A stretch of 64,000 nt of DNA from assembly GCF_030253575.1 (NCBI RefSeq), contig NC_080569.1, positions 6,924,001 to 6,988,000 on the forward strand. The letters run 5' to 3'. This document shows positions 32,650-43,878 of the stretch, piece by piece. Under the pieces are notes generated by a model. It searched no databases. It was given only the letters and a program-made list of their open reading frames with translations, and was not told where the DNA came from. Position 1 is the stretch's first letter, and each line of letters opens with the position of its first letter. Source of the stretch: Rhododendron vialii (taxonomy: Eukaryota > Streptophyta > Magnoliopsida > Ericales > Ericaceae). A program made the translations under genes and the position numbers.

Positions 32650-34698
32650 AGTTGAGAAATCACCCAGTTTTTATTTTAACTACACAGTAGTAGTAGCTAG
32701 CTAGGAGTGCTAACAACCTAGGTATCAGGGATAATTTGTGAAGGGAGTTTCTTCGAATTTTTCGATCCCTCATCAAATGATGCCCGAATTGTTTTTTCTC
32801 TTCTTTTCATTTTCTTTGAGAACTGCTAGTACTTCTGTTTCGTATCTGGGTCACTAAGTTAATAAAATTGTCCTTTTAGTACAGTTTGGTGCTTGCATTT
32901 TTGCAATTTACTTTTTTTTTTATCGGCTACAATTTACTTTTGATGATCAAATATGTTTCACCGAATTATATATTGAAGCATTGATTATTGATGATTAATC
33001 CCAGGGTGCTCAAAAATCAAAACTAATCAAAGGGAGAAACTTGAGCTAAACTTCGGGTTAGCACAAATCTAGTTCATGTATATAGTTCCTTTCTCCTCTG
33101 ATCCCCTATATGTAACTTGGGGCGCCAAGGCATTTGAATTCGAATAAATGGGATTTTCTTTTAGAGAGAGAGCCAATCAACAGGGTTGAAATCCAAAGAA
33201 AATGCCCCTAATCATCTTCTATATGTACGATTAAAAAGCCGATAATAAAAAATTGTACGATCAAAAACTTTTAGGGAAAAGAGAGGAATTTTGCGTGTAG
33301 ATATTTTGTTAGGTTGTTGGAAAAGAGAGGAACTTTAAAAAGCCTACGCAATACTTTTACCGATAAATAATCGCAAAGCAAACTATTTGCATCATCCTTA
33401 ATCTTCCAACAACCCAACAAAAGTGATTCTTGTTGTCGCACTCAGAAAAATTTATCTGCTAAATCCTTGGTGGTTAATTTATAGTATTTAATACAATTGT
33501 GGATATTGGGGGATTAGGGATAAGACACAGATAAAGTGCCTTTTGATAACCGGATTTTGGGCCAGCTTACACGCACCTCGACTAATTTCGAGGCCTTGAA
33601 GTTACTGATCAGACAGACCCTTGAGTGGCCAATGTTTGGCCTATGTTGGGCTGAAGCATGAGACTTCAGGAGGACAAGCACTTGTTTACTTTCTCATGCC
33701 CGCTTGACCAAATCCGTTAGGGTTCATAATTCGGATAGAGTGCCTTTCAGGTGACTTTGGAAAGGAAATCAGTATTTTTTTTTTTTCCCGGTGCAAAATA
33801 AAGAACTTCATTAACAAGTATATTTCAATTTTTAGAGTCGCTTGATTGGCGTTGACTTTTTATGGAGGAAGAAGAAAAAAATTACGTTGCTTCAGAAATT
33901 AATTCAATGAAGCATCGTATTCAAAATCTTTTATCTACCATTACTTCAGTAATCAAAAAGGCAAAACATCAAATATTCTTCTAAAATTACTAGGCCTCCA
34001 ACCACTTGAACTAAGCTCGAATTTGGTCATTATTTCAACTCTACTACACATAAATAGTTCTCTCAAAGAAGCCAACTTTTGGCAAATGGAACCCACCATC
34101 TTCACCATGAAATCATCTACTCCTATAGATCGGGCAGGTCGAGTCAGAAAGGCTTTGATGACTCAAGGTTCATATTAGGGAAATGAGAGCAAGGGGAAGA
34201 TGGGGCAGCCCTCGGCCCGGTCATCCAATTCGCTCCAACAGACATGCATGGTTCTGTAGTCAAGGCAACTATCACTTTCGTGTACCCATCGGGCGGCGGC
34301 CCTTTCGGGGGTTTCTAAGGGACTGATTCACTCTGCGTTGATTGACTGATCGCAAAAAAAAAACCTCTGTATACAGTATACAGTACAGATCTTATGCCCA
34401 GAAAAACGCACATTCTATTTTGAGAATTCCTGGATATTAATTCGAGACTTCCAGTTGACTGAAACATCAAAATGGTAATGAATGTTGCCTCTTTTATTAC
34501 ACTCTCTACAATTTGAAAAACTTACTATATATACATTCAAATCCAAATAAAAAATTGTCATTTTGACCACTTGATGACTCTCTTGCAAGTTACGAATGAG
34601 CATTAAGATCACCATAAAATGAAAATAAGGCCCAAGTTGCAACGTATAACTAAATACGCTACAAATCCTGATCTTGCACTCGAAGACTCCATCTTGAA
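32650..34698. other. Intergenic between the two GDSL copies
   Basis: Begins with the 3' UTR of the first GDSL gene (AATAAA at 32861). No gene supported. A more GC-rich patch at about 34190-34330 (GGGCGGCGGCCCTTTCGGGG) stands out from AT-rich surroundings. The end is the promoter region of the second GDSL copy. Confidence 0.6.
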
Positions 34699-35970
34699 AT
34701 GGCATTAGCCCTCTTCTTCATTCTGGTAATTCAAGTTTGTATTTCCAATACCAACCCATGTTATAGCATAGAATTGCCTAAATTCACTACCATTCTCATC
34801 TTTGGAGACTCAACAGTGGATACCGGAAACAACAACTATGTAAACACTATTATGAAAAGCAACCACCCACCGTATGGAAAAGATTTCCTCGGCCACGTTG
34901 CCACAGGGAGGTTTTCAGACGGAAAAATTATTCCAGACTTTGCGGCCTCCATTCTAGGAATCAAAGACACCGTTCCTCCTTTCCTAGATCCAAAACTAAC
35001 CGATGAAGACATACGTACAGGTGTCAGCTTTGCATCAGCAGGATCGGGATACAATGACCTCACTACCATTTTAACTCGTGCAATCTCCATTTCGAAGCAA
35101 CCAGATTATCTTAAACAATACATTGAGAGGCTAAAGAGAATCGTAGGGGAAGAACAAGCTCAGGCTATCTTAAATGGTTCTTTGGTTATTGTTAGTGCAG
35201 GAACAAATGACTTTGTTTTCAATTACTACAACATACCCCAACGAAATCTTCACTTCACAATAAACGGGTACCAAGATTTTGTGCTAAACAAGTTGCAAAA
35301 TTTCGTTAAGGTAAAACTTCTACCTCTTAACACCAACACAATTGCAGATGCAAACACATACACATGAATACCACTATATCCAACGGAGATATTTACATAC
35401 CTTGTGTGTTTGCAGGAACTATAGCATCTGGGGTGCCGTTCGATAGTGGTAGCAGGGCTTCCTCCAATCGGTAGTCTACCGCTCCAAATGACTGTAAAAC
35501 TCCATCTTCTCAGAACGTGCATAGACCAACAGAACTCCGATGCAAAATCTTATAATCAGAAACTTGCAAGTCTGATACCTCGACTAGAGTCATCACTTCC
35601 TGAGAGCAAAATCATATATGCAGATGTATACACTCCGCTGAGCGACATGATGGACAACCCTCACAAATACGGTGAGGTTAATCAACCCAACGAATGCATT
35701 TGAAATGAAAGCGGATATGTGATTATTTTGTGCTAAGTTTGTGTATTATGCACCACAGGACTAATGGAAACTCGCAGAGGGTGCTGTGGGACAGGATTGC
35801 TAGAAGCAGGACCCCTTGTTCTGCACTCAGCCCAGTGTGTCCAAACTCTACTACGCTCTTGTTTTGGGATGGAATTCATCCAACTGAATCGGCTTACCGG
35901 TACCTTTCTGAAGCCCTCAAACAGCAAATCACTAGCCAGTTATTACAAAAAGTTAGCAACCATTAACTGA
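34699..35970 (+). pseudogene. GDSL esterase/lipase paralogue with stop and frameshift
   Basis: Tandem copy of the gene at 27644. Exon 1 (34699-35310, 204 codons) is intact: signal peptide MALALFFILVIQVCIS, catalytic Ser38 in FGDSTVDTGNNN, FASAGSGYND and AGTND. Exon 2 from the expected acceptor (35416-35671) begins GAA CTA TAG, so its third codon is a stop. Exon 3 starts at 35759 (GLMETRRGCCGTGLLEAGP), then changes frame near 35811-35820. The catalytic block FWDGIHPTESAYRYL is present only in another frame, ending at 35966; the frame that continues from exon 2 ends at 35970 without Asp-x-x-His. The intron positions and phases equal those of the intact copy, with intron 1 only 105 bp. An acceptor 9 bp downstream could skip the stop, but not the exon 3 frameshift. 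Assembly error at the frameshift is the main alternative. Confidence 0.87.
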
Positions 35971-37396
35971 TTCAGTCAAGCTCTATTTGGATCATGGATT
36001 TGTAGAGAGAAAATATCAGGGATTTCCATTCACAAGTGACAAAACCATCTTTTCCCTCTACCAATTCCTCCAAGAATCCAGGATCCAAATACAAGGGGTA
36101 GAGACTTGGATTTCCAATCTTATTCTTAAACAAAAATCTGTTTCAAGTAGGCTTTAGATTACTTAGTAGATTGTTTCGAGTGTTCAGAAAATGGATTTGA
36201 TTTGCTGCTCCTCAATGTTCAGCTTTAATGTGACTTGTCTTCAGCATTTCAGATGAATCCTAGTCCTACAGCCATAGTAAGCAGAATCAAAAGAATGGCA
36301 TAGGGAACCTCTAAATTAGCTTCACATTTTTTTTTTCATTTGATTGGCCTAATTCACATGACACATATTGCTTCCATTTCAGTAACTCATAGAGCTTCTC
36401 TTGGCCCAGTGCCCCAATACGCACAGCAACTTAACAAGCATTTTTCATGAATTTTACATGGCAACTAGTGAAGAAGAACGCATCCCTAATCAGCAGAAAA
36501 ATGCAACTTACCCTCCACAAACTAATCATCAACCTTATTTGTCAGTTCGATAAGGAAACACTGATTGACAGTAGCAAATTTTGCATGTTGTTAATGGGAT
36601 AACAAGAAGATAATTTCTACAGCATTGAGATAGATAGATGAATGTGTTAGCAAATCAATATTCTGGACTCACCAGAAGCATATTGATACTTGCTGTTTCA
36701 TGAACCATATTCAAGTCTTATCCATTAATAATGCTCTGAATTATGAATGAAGGAACTAAGGTACTGAACACAAATTCAATCAGGTCTCTAGGCCTGCCCT
36801 CTTTGATTTGAGACTTGGTTCCATGACATAATGTCCCTTTTAGTTTGGAGGTATAAGCAAGCTGCTATATTAGTGGTAAAACTTTCTAAAAGCAGTCATT
36901 TTATGCACATATTGCCAAAAATTAGATCTGTCTCAAGTCCTCTCCACCCAAACCCCAATCGAAGGGGGCCACATATTGTTGTTGATGGAGCTTATTCAAG
37001 TTGAATTTGTCATCTACATTTAAAATTGTGGGAGATAGTGGTATAGCATTACCGTGGAAACAAGTACGCACAGACAAATTTGGAAGCATTTCAAAAGAAC
37101 TCGAGTGACATTGCCTTCAAAATTTTGAGATACATCGTTACAACATAATAATACAAGCACATGTATTACCAAGCATTTGAAACACAAAAGAAAACAAAAA
37201 GAAAACAAGAACTTCATTGTACCTAGCAATTTCTTGATTAATAGGTCCGATGAGGTAAACAAAGATGAACAGTGGCTACAAAGGGCAGAATAAAAAAAGT
37301 TACATTTACATACTACTACACAAATTCTTCTACAGACTAAAACAACAAGCAGCATACATGATACAACACTACAAACAAGTGAGCAACTTACTTGCT
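35971..37396. other. Intergenic, GDSL copy 2 to EXO70
   Basis: No gene supported. A small foldback lies at 35985-36105. The last few hundred bases are the EXO70 3' UTR side (EXO70 reads leftward and stops at 37397). The open frame at 37020-37400 on the minus strand is Cys/Leu-rich low-complexity sequence. Confidence 0.6.
35985..36105. repeat. Small foldback (MITE-like)
   Basis: TATTTGGATCATGGATTTGT at the left is mirrored at the right by AATCCAGGATCCAAATA. A similar left end occurs at about 8370 (TGTTTGGATCATGGATT). Confidence 0.55.
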
Positions 37397-39286
37397 TCAC
37401 TTCCTTCCACCAGCTGAACCAATCCTTCCTTCGAACAACTCGCTAATCCGAGCCTCAACATCCTCCACACTGTACCTAATATGCTTCTCATGCTTTCCAA
37501 TATCTGAGAGATTCTGGAACCTTCCCAAGAAGCTCCGATATGCTGGAGTCAAATTTCCATCCACCGAAATCCTCATCTCCTCCCTCATCTGCTCATCAAA
37601 GATGACCCATGCGGACTGAGCCTTACATATCTCCTCAAAATACAAGTTAAACAACTTGAGCTTCTCTTTCATTGCTCTTGATGCGCCATTAGAAGATGCC
37701 AGAGCACCACTATCCAGCTTCAACACCCCTAAAACCTTGTTCCATGAACTCCTCATGTAATTCACGTGGTACTGCCTGACCTTGGCAGTGTGTTTTCGAA
37801 TCCAATCATCCCCTAACAGAGAACCCAACTCACTGTCTCTAACCTTTTGAACAATGTACCTCCCGTTATTCATCATAAAAACAGAGCACAAAGCAGGATC
37901 CCTATATATCTTTGATTTCGACTCCAAATTACTCTCTAACAGCTCCATAATCCAAGCCATTTGAACCGATAAGGAAGACGACGCTTCCACCCTCCTAAAA
38001 TCACTACCCCCTACCGCTCCCTCCTCAAACACTTGCTCTAGCGTCAACCGCGACCTACACGCCGCCCTAAGATAATTCATCACGTATCGCGTAATAGGGT
38101 GCAGCCCGCCCCCTGGAACGGCCGCCTTGGCCGGGTCACGCCTGATCAAGTTCTCTAATTCCATAAATATCCCCCTTATCGCCTCACCCAACCGCTTCCA
38201 TATCGTAACCGCCTCGTTCCTAAGAAACAAGCAGTACTGATCAGAGAAAACCGCCTCGAATTCGCTCATCAAGTCGCGAAGCGTCTCGAACACGTCGAGC
38301 ACCTTGAACAGCCGCTCGGGAGCCCTGCTCCCGATCGCGACCGCTTCCGCGAAGTTTAAGAGCTGGATAGTGGACCCCCTGCACACCTCCATGAACGAGA
38401 GGTCGGAGGCCGAGGAGAAGCCAGAGAAGACGCGGTCGCAGAGGCGGCGTTCGCTTGGGAAGAGGATCCGGAGGGACATGATTGTTGCTTTGGTCCACTT
38501 TTCGATCTCGTCTTCCAGTTCGGACCACGGCATACGCTGGACCTCTTCGATGCTCAGTTGTTGTAACCCTAGCCTGGACAGGCTTTCTTCTAGAAAGTCC
38601 CTCCGGCTGGTGCTGTAGGCGTGGGAGCACTCTTTACCGTACCCGGCCGCCACCATTCGTTTGGCAATCTCGTGTAGATCGTTGATGGTACCGGACGGGA
38701 GGGCGTCGATGACGAAGTCATAGTTCGTGACCGGGTGCGCGATCGGGACCTGGTGGTCCTCGTCGTCGCCCCCGATCAGGTCGTCGTTGTCGTCGTCCGA
38801 GTCGAAGTAATTCGCCGCGGCAGACTCGGTTCCGTTCTGGAACCGAGTCGTGTCGAACGACTCGCCGCCGCGTTCGATTAAGGTGCTGAACTCAGTCTCG
38901 AGGCGGAACATGGACTGCTGGAGGAGGTCGTCGGCGCGGTCGAGGCAGGCAGCGACGGGCTTCTCGTCGGACAGTGGGGTCCAGGTCTGGATGAGGGAGA
39001 GGAGGTCGTCGACGGCGTCGAGGAAGGCGGCGGCGTCGGCAGAGTCGGACCAGATCGGGTGGTCCGCCGAGACGTAGCGGGAGATCTGCCGGTCGAGGGA
39101 CTTGAGGGTGTGCTCCAGCGTTCTCGGGTCTTCATCGCTCAGCTTCTCCGAGAGCTTCTCCCGGAACCTGCCGTCGAAGTTGGAGAATATCTGGAGGATG
39201 TCGTCCGCCATGGTCTCGTTGTGGCCGAGAGTCTTGGCGATGTGCCGGGCCACCGCTATCAGCTTCTCTTCGCCGTTTTCCGCCAT
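37397..39286 (-). CDS. EXO70: Exocyst subunit EXO70 (D/F-like clade)
   Basis: A 629-residue intronless EXO70, the exocyst subunit that binds membrane phosphoinositides and directs secretory vesicles to the plasma membrane. The start at 39286 gives MAENGEEKLIAVARHIAKTL and the helical N-terminal region (ADDILQIFSNFDGRF). An acidic linker follows (SDDDNDDLIGGDDEDHQ). The conserved C-terminal Exo70 domain begins near LHEIAKRMVAAGYGKECSHAY and includes SERRLCDRVFSGF, MEVCRGSTIQLLNFAEAVAI, GGGLHPITRYVMNYLRAACR and the final SVEDVEARISELFEG. Length and intronless structure match plant EXO70 genes outside the A clade. The frame stays open to 39586, but that part is UTR with a (CT)n tract coding Ser-Leu repeats. 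Clade assignment is from memory. Confidence 0.95.
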   Translation of the reverse strand: MAENGEEKLIAVARHIAKTLGHNETMADDILQIFSNFDGRFREKLSEKLSDEDPRTLEHTLKSLDRQISRYVSADHPIWSDSADAAAFLDAVDDLLSLIQTWTPLSDEKPVAACLDRADDLLQQSMFRLETEFSTLIERGGESFDTTRFQNGTESAAANYFDSDDDNDDLIGGDDEDHQVPIAHPVTNYDFVIDALPSGTINDLHEIAKRMVAAGYGKECSHAYSTSRRDFLEESLSRLGLQQLSIEEVQRMPWSELEDEIEKWTKATIMSLRILFPSERRLCDRVFSGFSSASDLSFMEVCRGSTIQLLNFAEAVAIGSRAPERLFKVLDVFETLRDLMSEFEAVFSDQYCLFLRNEAVTIWKRLGEAIRGIFMELENLIRRDPAKAAVPGGGLHPITRYVMNYLRAACRSRLTLEQVFEEGAVGGSDFRRVEASSSLSVQMAWIMELLESNLESKSKIYRDPALCSVFMMNNGRYIVQKVRDSELGSLLGDDWIRKHTAKVRQYHVNYMRSSWNKVLGVLKLDSGALASSNGASRAMKEKLKLFNLYFEEICKAQSAWVIFDEQMREEMRISVDGNLTPAYRSFLGRFQNLSDIGKHEKHIRYSVEDVEARISELFEGRIGSAGGRK

Positions 39287-39342
39287 TCCTGATGAAGCTT
39301 GTACTGGTGAAGTCGAACTATTTGTGCGAAATTCTTCAGTAC

Positions 39343-39345
<3 letters not shown>

Positions 39346-39377
<32 letters not shown>
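39346..39377. repeat. (GA)n microsatellite in the EXO70 5' UTR
   Basis: About 16 AG units on the plus strand, CT in the sense of the gene, some 60 bp upstream of the start codon. Confidence 0.92.
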
Positions 39378-39379
<2 letters not shown>

Positions 39380-40929
39380 TGTGAATTTTGCCTTTTTATG
39401 GAGATTAGGGTTTTCAGAATTGGGGTGAAGAAATTGGGAAAGGGATGGATGGAGGAACGCGGTTTCGTGGAAGGGGTAGATGGATGGATAAAGGGCGGAT
39501 GGTGTCGGGGAATAATAAAGTACGAAAAAAAGAACGCGGGAGGAAGGAGGGGAGGAAGAAAGGTAAAACGTAAAAAACCAGCACAACGGTCAATCGGGTT
39601 GATTGATGAGTTTGATTTCGGGATCAAAACGTGAGAAAGTAATTTTTGGTGACATTTTCAGTCTCGATTTGAATGATCTATTCTTTATTAGATTAGATAG
39701 GAATTAGATTGCATTCTTATAAATTTATAAGTTTGAAATTTATTTTAATATATTTTTACTCCTTGCAACTTTTGATTTAATTTTTCGTGTAATTTTTTAA
39801 ATTAATCAAAAAATATATTATAAATAAAAGTCCCGGTGGTGCGTTGGAAAGATTTTCCCGCATTTTTTAATTTTCTTTTCCCACAGGTGCCGCCAACGAT
39901 ACAATTTCACGGGTTGGCAGGGGGAGAGGAAATTTATTACTACTTTATTTATGAAGAGAAAACCAACAAAATCAAACTCATCAAAACAAATTGCTGCTGC
40001 CTATTCCAACGGTGATCCTTGTTTTTGACTTCAATGGTTGAAAAGAGAAATTTAGATGTGTCATTTTTTTTATTCATCGCACGATGCAGAAAATTTGACA
40101 AGTCCAATCGAATCATTTGCTAAACTTACAACACAATTTGATAATATTTTAAATTGGTAATTGATAGTATGACTTACCGTTAGAGACACTACAACTTGCC
40201 AACAAACGATAAAAGAATAATAATATTATTGTATAAAAGAAATGATTCATGGAAAATTTGCCTCTAGGACAAAGAAATTGTCTCTAGTTGTTCAAGAAGA
40301 CATACAAAAATATCAAGAGAATATTTGAAACTAAAAACATTAAAGACGAAATAAAAGGATACTGCTATTTGTATTTGATATTCTGAAACACCAAAGATTG
40401 TAAATAGAGTGGTAGCCAAGTCGATAGGCACCATATACCACATGCCCAAGACTATGGATCAAATCCTACTATAAACTAATACTAGTACTCGAGGTGCGCA
40501 CGAGCTAGCCCGGACAATCGATCATTAAAAAAAAAGTTTACCTAATACTTGTTGCATGTTCACACACACATAAAATAAAAATAAAACACCAAAGATTATT
40601 TTGACTTTCATCAAATTTCTTCTTAGCACATTGTATATCTCAGAAGTCAGAAAACAGAGGAATATTCAACGTAGACTTCCTCCCCGACTGAGTTTACCGT
40701 ATTCTGATTTTAGTAAAGCATAAGCTATTTAAGAACACTATGAAATAATTACATAATTTAAAAAATCTTCTACAATCTTAATATCAAACACGTTATTTTC
40801 GTTTTGAGTTGTGCTACGACGAAGATGTCTGAACACAAATCCAAACGCTGATGTGTCCAGAACCATTCAATGTTACATAAATTTATTAATCCAAAAGATA
40901 TAGTACGTGGATATCACAATCATCATCAG

Positions 40930-41150
40930 GCATATATGTACACACACAACGGTTGTGTAAAACACAACACACAATCAATCTCTAGCCATCCATGACTGTA
41001 ATGAATGGTCAGGATTCGCTCAAACTCTTCCTCATAAAAGTTAAACTTATCCATGGAAGAGTTTTTTTAAAATCTAGACCGTCCAAATACATCTGGACGG
41101 TTAGAATTACACACACAATCAACACAACGATTGTGCAAGTAGCATTTTTG
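40930..41150. repeat. Degenerate inverted repeat (MITE-like)
   Basis: ACACACACAACGGTTGTGT at the left is roughly mirrored by ACACAACGATTGTGC at the right. The interior has TCTAGACCGTCC...CATCTGGACGG words seen elsewhere in the window. Confidence 0.4.
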
Positions 41151-42751
41151 CTTCATATTCTAGTCTAGACATCTAAATATAAATCCAAAGATTTCCCTTG
41201 TATCTTTTCACTTTTGATTGGGGCCCAGGTGGTTTATCTGCTTAAACCCACCTTTTTTGAATCTTCAATCACCCTCTAACCAAAACACACTAAAATAGGA
41301 TTATTGTAGGAGGACAGAGGGAGCGTGCTGTGCAGCTTCGTGCTGCACAGCGTGCTGCACGGCCTCCGGCGAGGCTTTTCCGGCATCGGTCCGACGATCG
41401 AAGACGTTCACCGCGTAGAGTTCGTCGAGTTCTACATGTGGACCAAAAATCAGCTCGATCAAATATTGTTAAGGTCCTCATCCGAACATATATAACTTGA
41501 AAAAAATGAATTTAGTAGTTTTGATCCAGTGTTTCGTATCCATTAGGATTCATTTTTGAAAAGCGGCAAAACCACCTCCCTCTGATAAAAGTCCTTAGGG
41601 TTCCAGATGACGGTGATTGGAATGGGACTCGGCTTTTCATTATTTAACATCGCATCCTATTTTAGTCCTTACTTTTCTCTTTTTGTTCTTGTTTGTCTGA
41701 ATTGGACTTGGTCATCGGTTTTCTTTCTTCTTTATTGATTTCTCCGTTGTCCAGAATAGTGGAGTATCATAATTTGGTCCTCATTCCTGGTGGGCCAAGC
41801 CCAATGGACCCACATATAATCTCACTTTCAAGAAAGCAACGTGCCAAAATTCCAGCCCAACCACCTTTAGCGCATTACCACGTAACTTCCCGTCCCCGTC
41901 AGTTTCGCCCCATCTCTCCTCCGCGTGTAACCGATCCCACATTCCCACGCAATGGAAAGATGAAATTACACAAAACCTCCTCATCTATATAGCTGACTAT
42001 GTGTTTACCAAATTTCTCAATTGATCAAAATCAATGGAGATGATTGAAACGTATGTTGGAAATGTGAAGTTTGATTCCTTCCCGTTATCAAGACTTCTTT
42101 AGAAGTAAACAATGAAGTGGGTAAAATATAGAATAATAATAATATATGGACTTTATTAATCTTTAAAGTAGAAGTACAACCGACTAAAATAGTCGAGTGA
42201 ACGATTACAAATTACAACTACTCCTAGAAAAGATAAAAAAAGATAAGCCGTTGGGCGATTGGGTGTCCTTGTAAACCACTTCGATTCTTCTATTTATAGG
42301 CCATCTTCTTATCTTGAATTTTGAATCTGAGCATTTCCCTCATTTGATTTAAATATGAGCAGTTTCCTTTCTTCAAATTCTGGATTGGGCAATTAATCTA
42401 ACTGCTTTGCATCTTCTTGTAATCGAACATACTTCACAGTGGACTGCCATGTGTAACAAACGGTTAAGCATGCACTCGACTAATTAATCTAGTTCATTTA
42501 CTTAATTTCGTCTATAACTGCCTTTGAAAGAAGGCTAAACCGTTACCTTTTGAAAATAAAACCATAGTAACTATTAATCATGACACTTGTCATCATCTAA
42601 ATTAGTGTTAACAAATTGTGTAAACACTTGTCATTGGAATGACAAAAAATGACGATTCTACCCCTTAAAATTCACCCACACTTACCCCCTCATCTGTAAA
42701 AAATTGTCCTTGCTAACCCCTACAACTTAACTGTCTTTTGACAGAAATGTA

Positions 42752-42845
42752 CTGATTGGTTAACGGTTATAGATGAGGGGGTGCTGATTGGTTAACGGTT
42801 ATAGATAAGGGGTGCTGATTAGTTAACGGTTATAGATGAGGAGAT
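42752..42845. repeat. Three-copy tandem repeat, 31-32-bp period
   Basis: CTGATTGGTTAACGGTTATA followed by GATGAGGGGGTG occurs at 42752, 42784 and 42815 with minor changes (third copy GATTAGTTAACGG). Confidence 0.88.
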
Positions 42846-43114
42846 GCTTTTGAGCATTTTAAAGGTTAAGGGGTAATCGTGTCTAAAATGTATAGATGAG
42901 AGGGTCTATGTGTAATTTTACCTCAAAGGAAAAACAAAAACGCCTCAATCGCGACAAACTAAAGACCAATCACCACCGTCCATTTCAAAATCAACGGTCT
43001 TCGATCTCCCAAACACGCACGAAAACCCTATAATTACACCGCATCGGATAGAAACCCCCGTCAGTCTTCGACTTTCCTCTCTCACTACAAAAAGTCAAAA
43101 ACCAATAAACCATC

Positions 43115-43116
<2 letters not shown>

Positions 43117-43145
<29 letters not shown>
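43117..43145. repeat. (CT)n microsatellite in the PRA1 5' UTR
   Basis: About 14 CT units, roughly 95 bp upstream of the PRA1 start codon, in the sense strand. Confidence 0.92.
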
Positions 43146-43148
<3 letters not shown>

Positions 43149-43239
43149 TCTTCGTTGCCAGAGACCTGTCGCTTTCTGCCAACGTCCACCGCGTGCTTTT
43201 ACCCAAAATACCCCCTCGCCTTTCCCACAAATTCCACCG

Positions 43240-43878
43240 ATGTCCTCCCCACCGATCCTCCCAATCTCGGTCACATCACTGTACAAGTCGTCGATCGCCT
43301 CCCCGGCCCTGCGCGAGTTCGCCTCACGCTCCTCCGACTCCCTCCGCCGCGCGTTCGCACGGCGCCGCCCCTGGACGGAGCTCGCCGACCACACCGCCTT
43401 CTCCCGGCCCGACAACCTCGCCGTCGCCGCCTCCCGCGTCCGCAAGAACGCCTCCTACTTCCGCGTCAACTACCTCACCGTGGTCGCGGCCGTGCTCGCC
43501 TTCTCGCTCCTCTCCCACCCGTTCTCCCTCCTCACGCTCGTCTCCCTCCTCGCCGCCTGGCTCCTCCTCTACGTCTTCCGCCACCAGGAACACCCCGTCG
43601 TCGTCTACGGCCGCACCTTCTCCGACGCCGAAACCCTGGGGGTACTGATCGCGCTGACGGTGATCGTGTTTTTCCTCACCAGCGTCGGGTCCCTGCTCCT
43701 GTGGGCCGCGCTGGTTGGATCGGCGATCGTGTGCGTTCACGGCGCGTTTAGGGTTCCAGAGGACCTGTTCCTCGATGATCAAGAGCAGATGGGATCAGGC
43801 CTCTTCTCGTACGTCGGCGGGGCCGCATCGTCTGCTGCCGTCGCCGCTGCACCTTCCGTTGTAATCTCGCGTGCTTGA
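43240..43878 (+). CDS. PRA1B: PRA1 family protein, B clade
   Basis: A 212-residue intronless prenylated Rab acceptor. PRA1 proteins are small ER/Golgi/endosome membrane proteins that bind Rab GTPases and help vesicle traffic. The conserved block runs RRPWTELADHTAFSRPDNLA, SRVRKNASYFRVNYLTVV, two hydrophobic hairpins (AAVLAFSLLSHPFSLLTLVS; then LGVLIALTVIVFFLTSVGSL) separated by YVFRHQEHPVVVYGRTFSDAE, and the terminal HGAFRVPEDLFLDDQE. The tail GGAASSAAVAAAPS is typical of plant PRA1.B members. The start at 43240 is the first Met in frame and the predicted length is normal. The coding sequence is very GC-rich compared with its surroundings; other frames over the same DNA stay open only because of this. 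Confidence 0.94.
   Translation: MSSPPILPISVTSLYKSSIASPALREFASRSSDSLRRAFARRRPWTELADHTAFSRPDNLAVAASRVRKNASYFRVNYLTVVAAVLAFSLLSHPFSLLTLVSLLAAWLLLYVFRHQEHPVVVYGRTFSDAETLGVLIALTVIVFFLTSVGSLLLWAALVGSAIVCVHGAFRVPEDLFLDDQEQMGSGLFSYVGGAASSAAVAAAPSVVISRA

Larger units (their letters stand above)
39287..43239. other. Divergent intergenic region, EXO70 to PRA1
   Basis: Shared upstream region of two divergently read genes, about 3.95 kb. No gene supported. It holds a degenerate inverted repeat at about 40930-41150, a GC-rich patch with GTGCTGTGC/GTGCTGCAC words at 41310-41440, and a 31-32-bp tandem repeat at 42752-42845. The open frames at 41290 and 41693 lack domains. Confidence 0.6.

Noticed and set aside
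38241..39292. Several open frames overlapping EXO70
   Set aside because: Shadows of a GC-rich exon without domain similarity.
39287..39586. 100-codon N-terminal extension of EXO70
   Set aside because: It includes the (CT)n tract read as Ser-Leu repeats, and EXO70 homology begins at MAENGEEK.
42752..42845. CRISPR-like array
   Set aside because: Direct tandem repeat without spacers in a plant nuclear genome.
43155..43782. Long open frames in other frames and on the other strand over PRA1
   Set aside because: Pro/Arg- or Gly/Glu-rich translations produced by high GC; the 43240 frame has the PRA1 domain.
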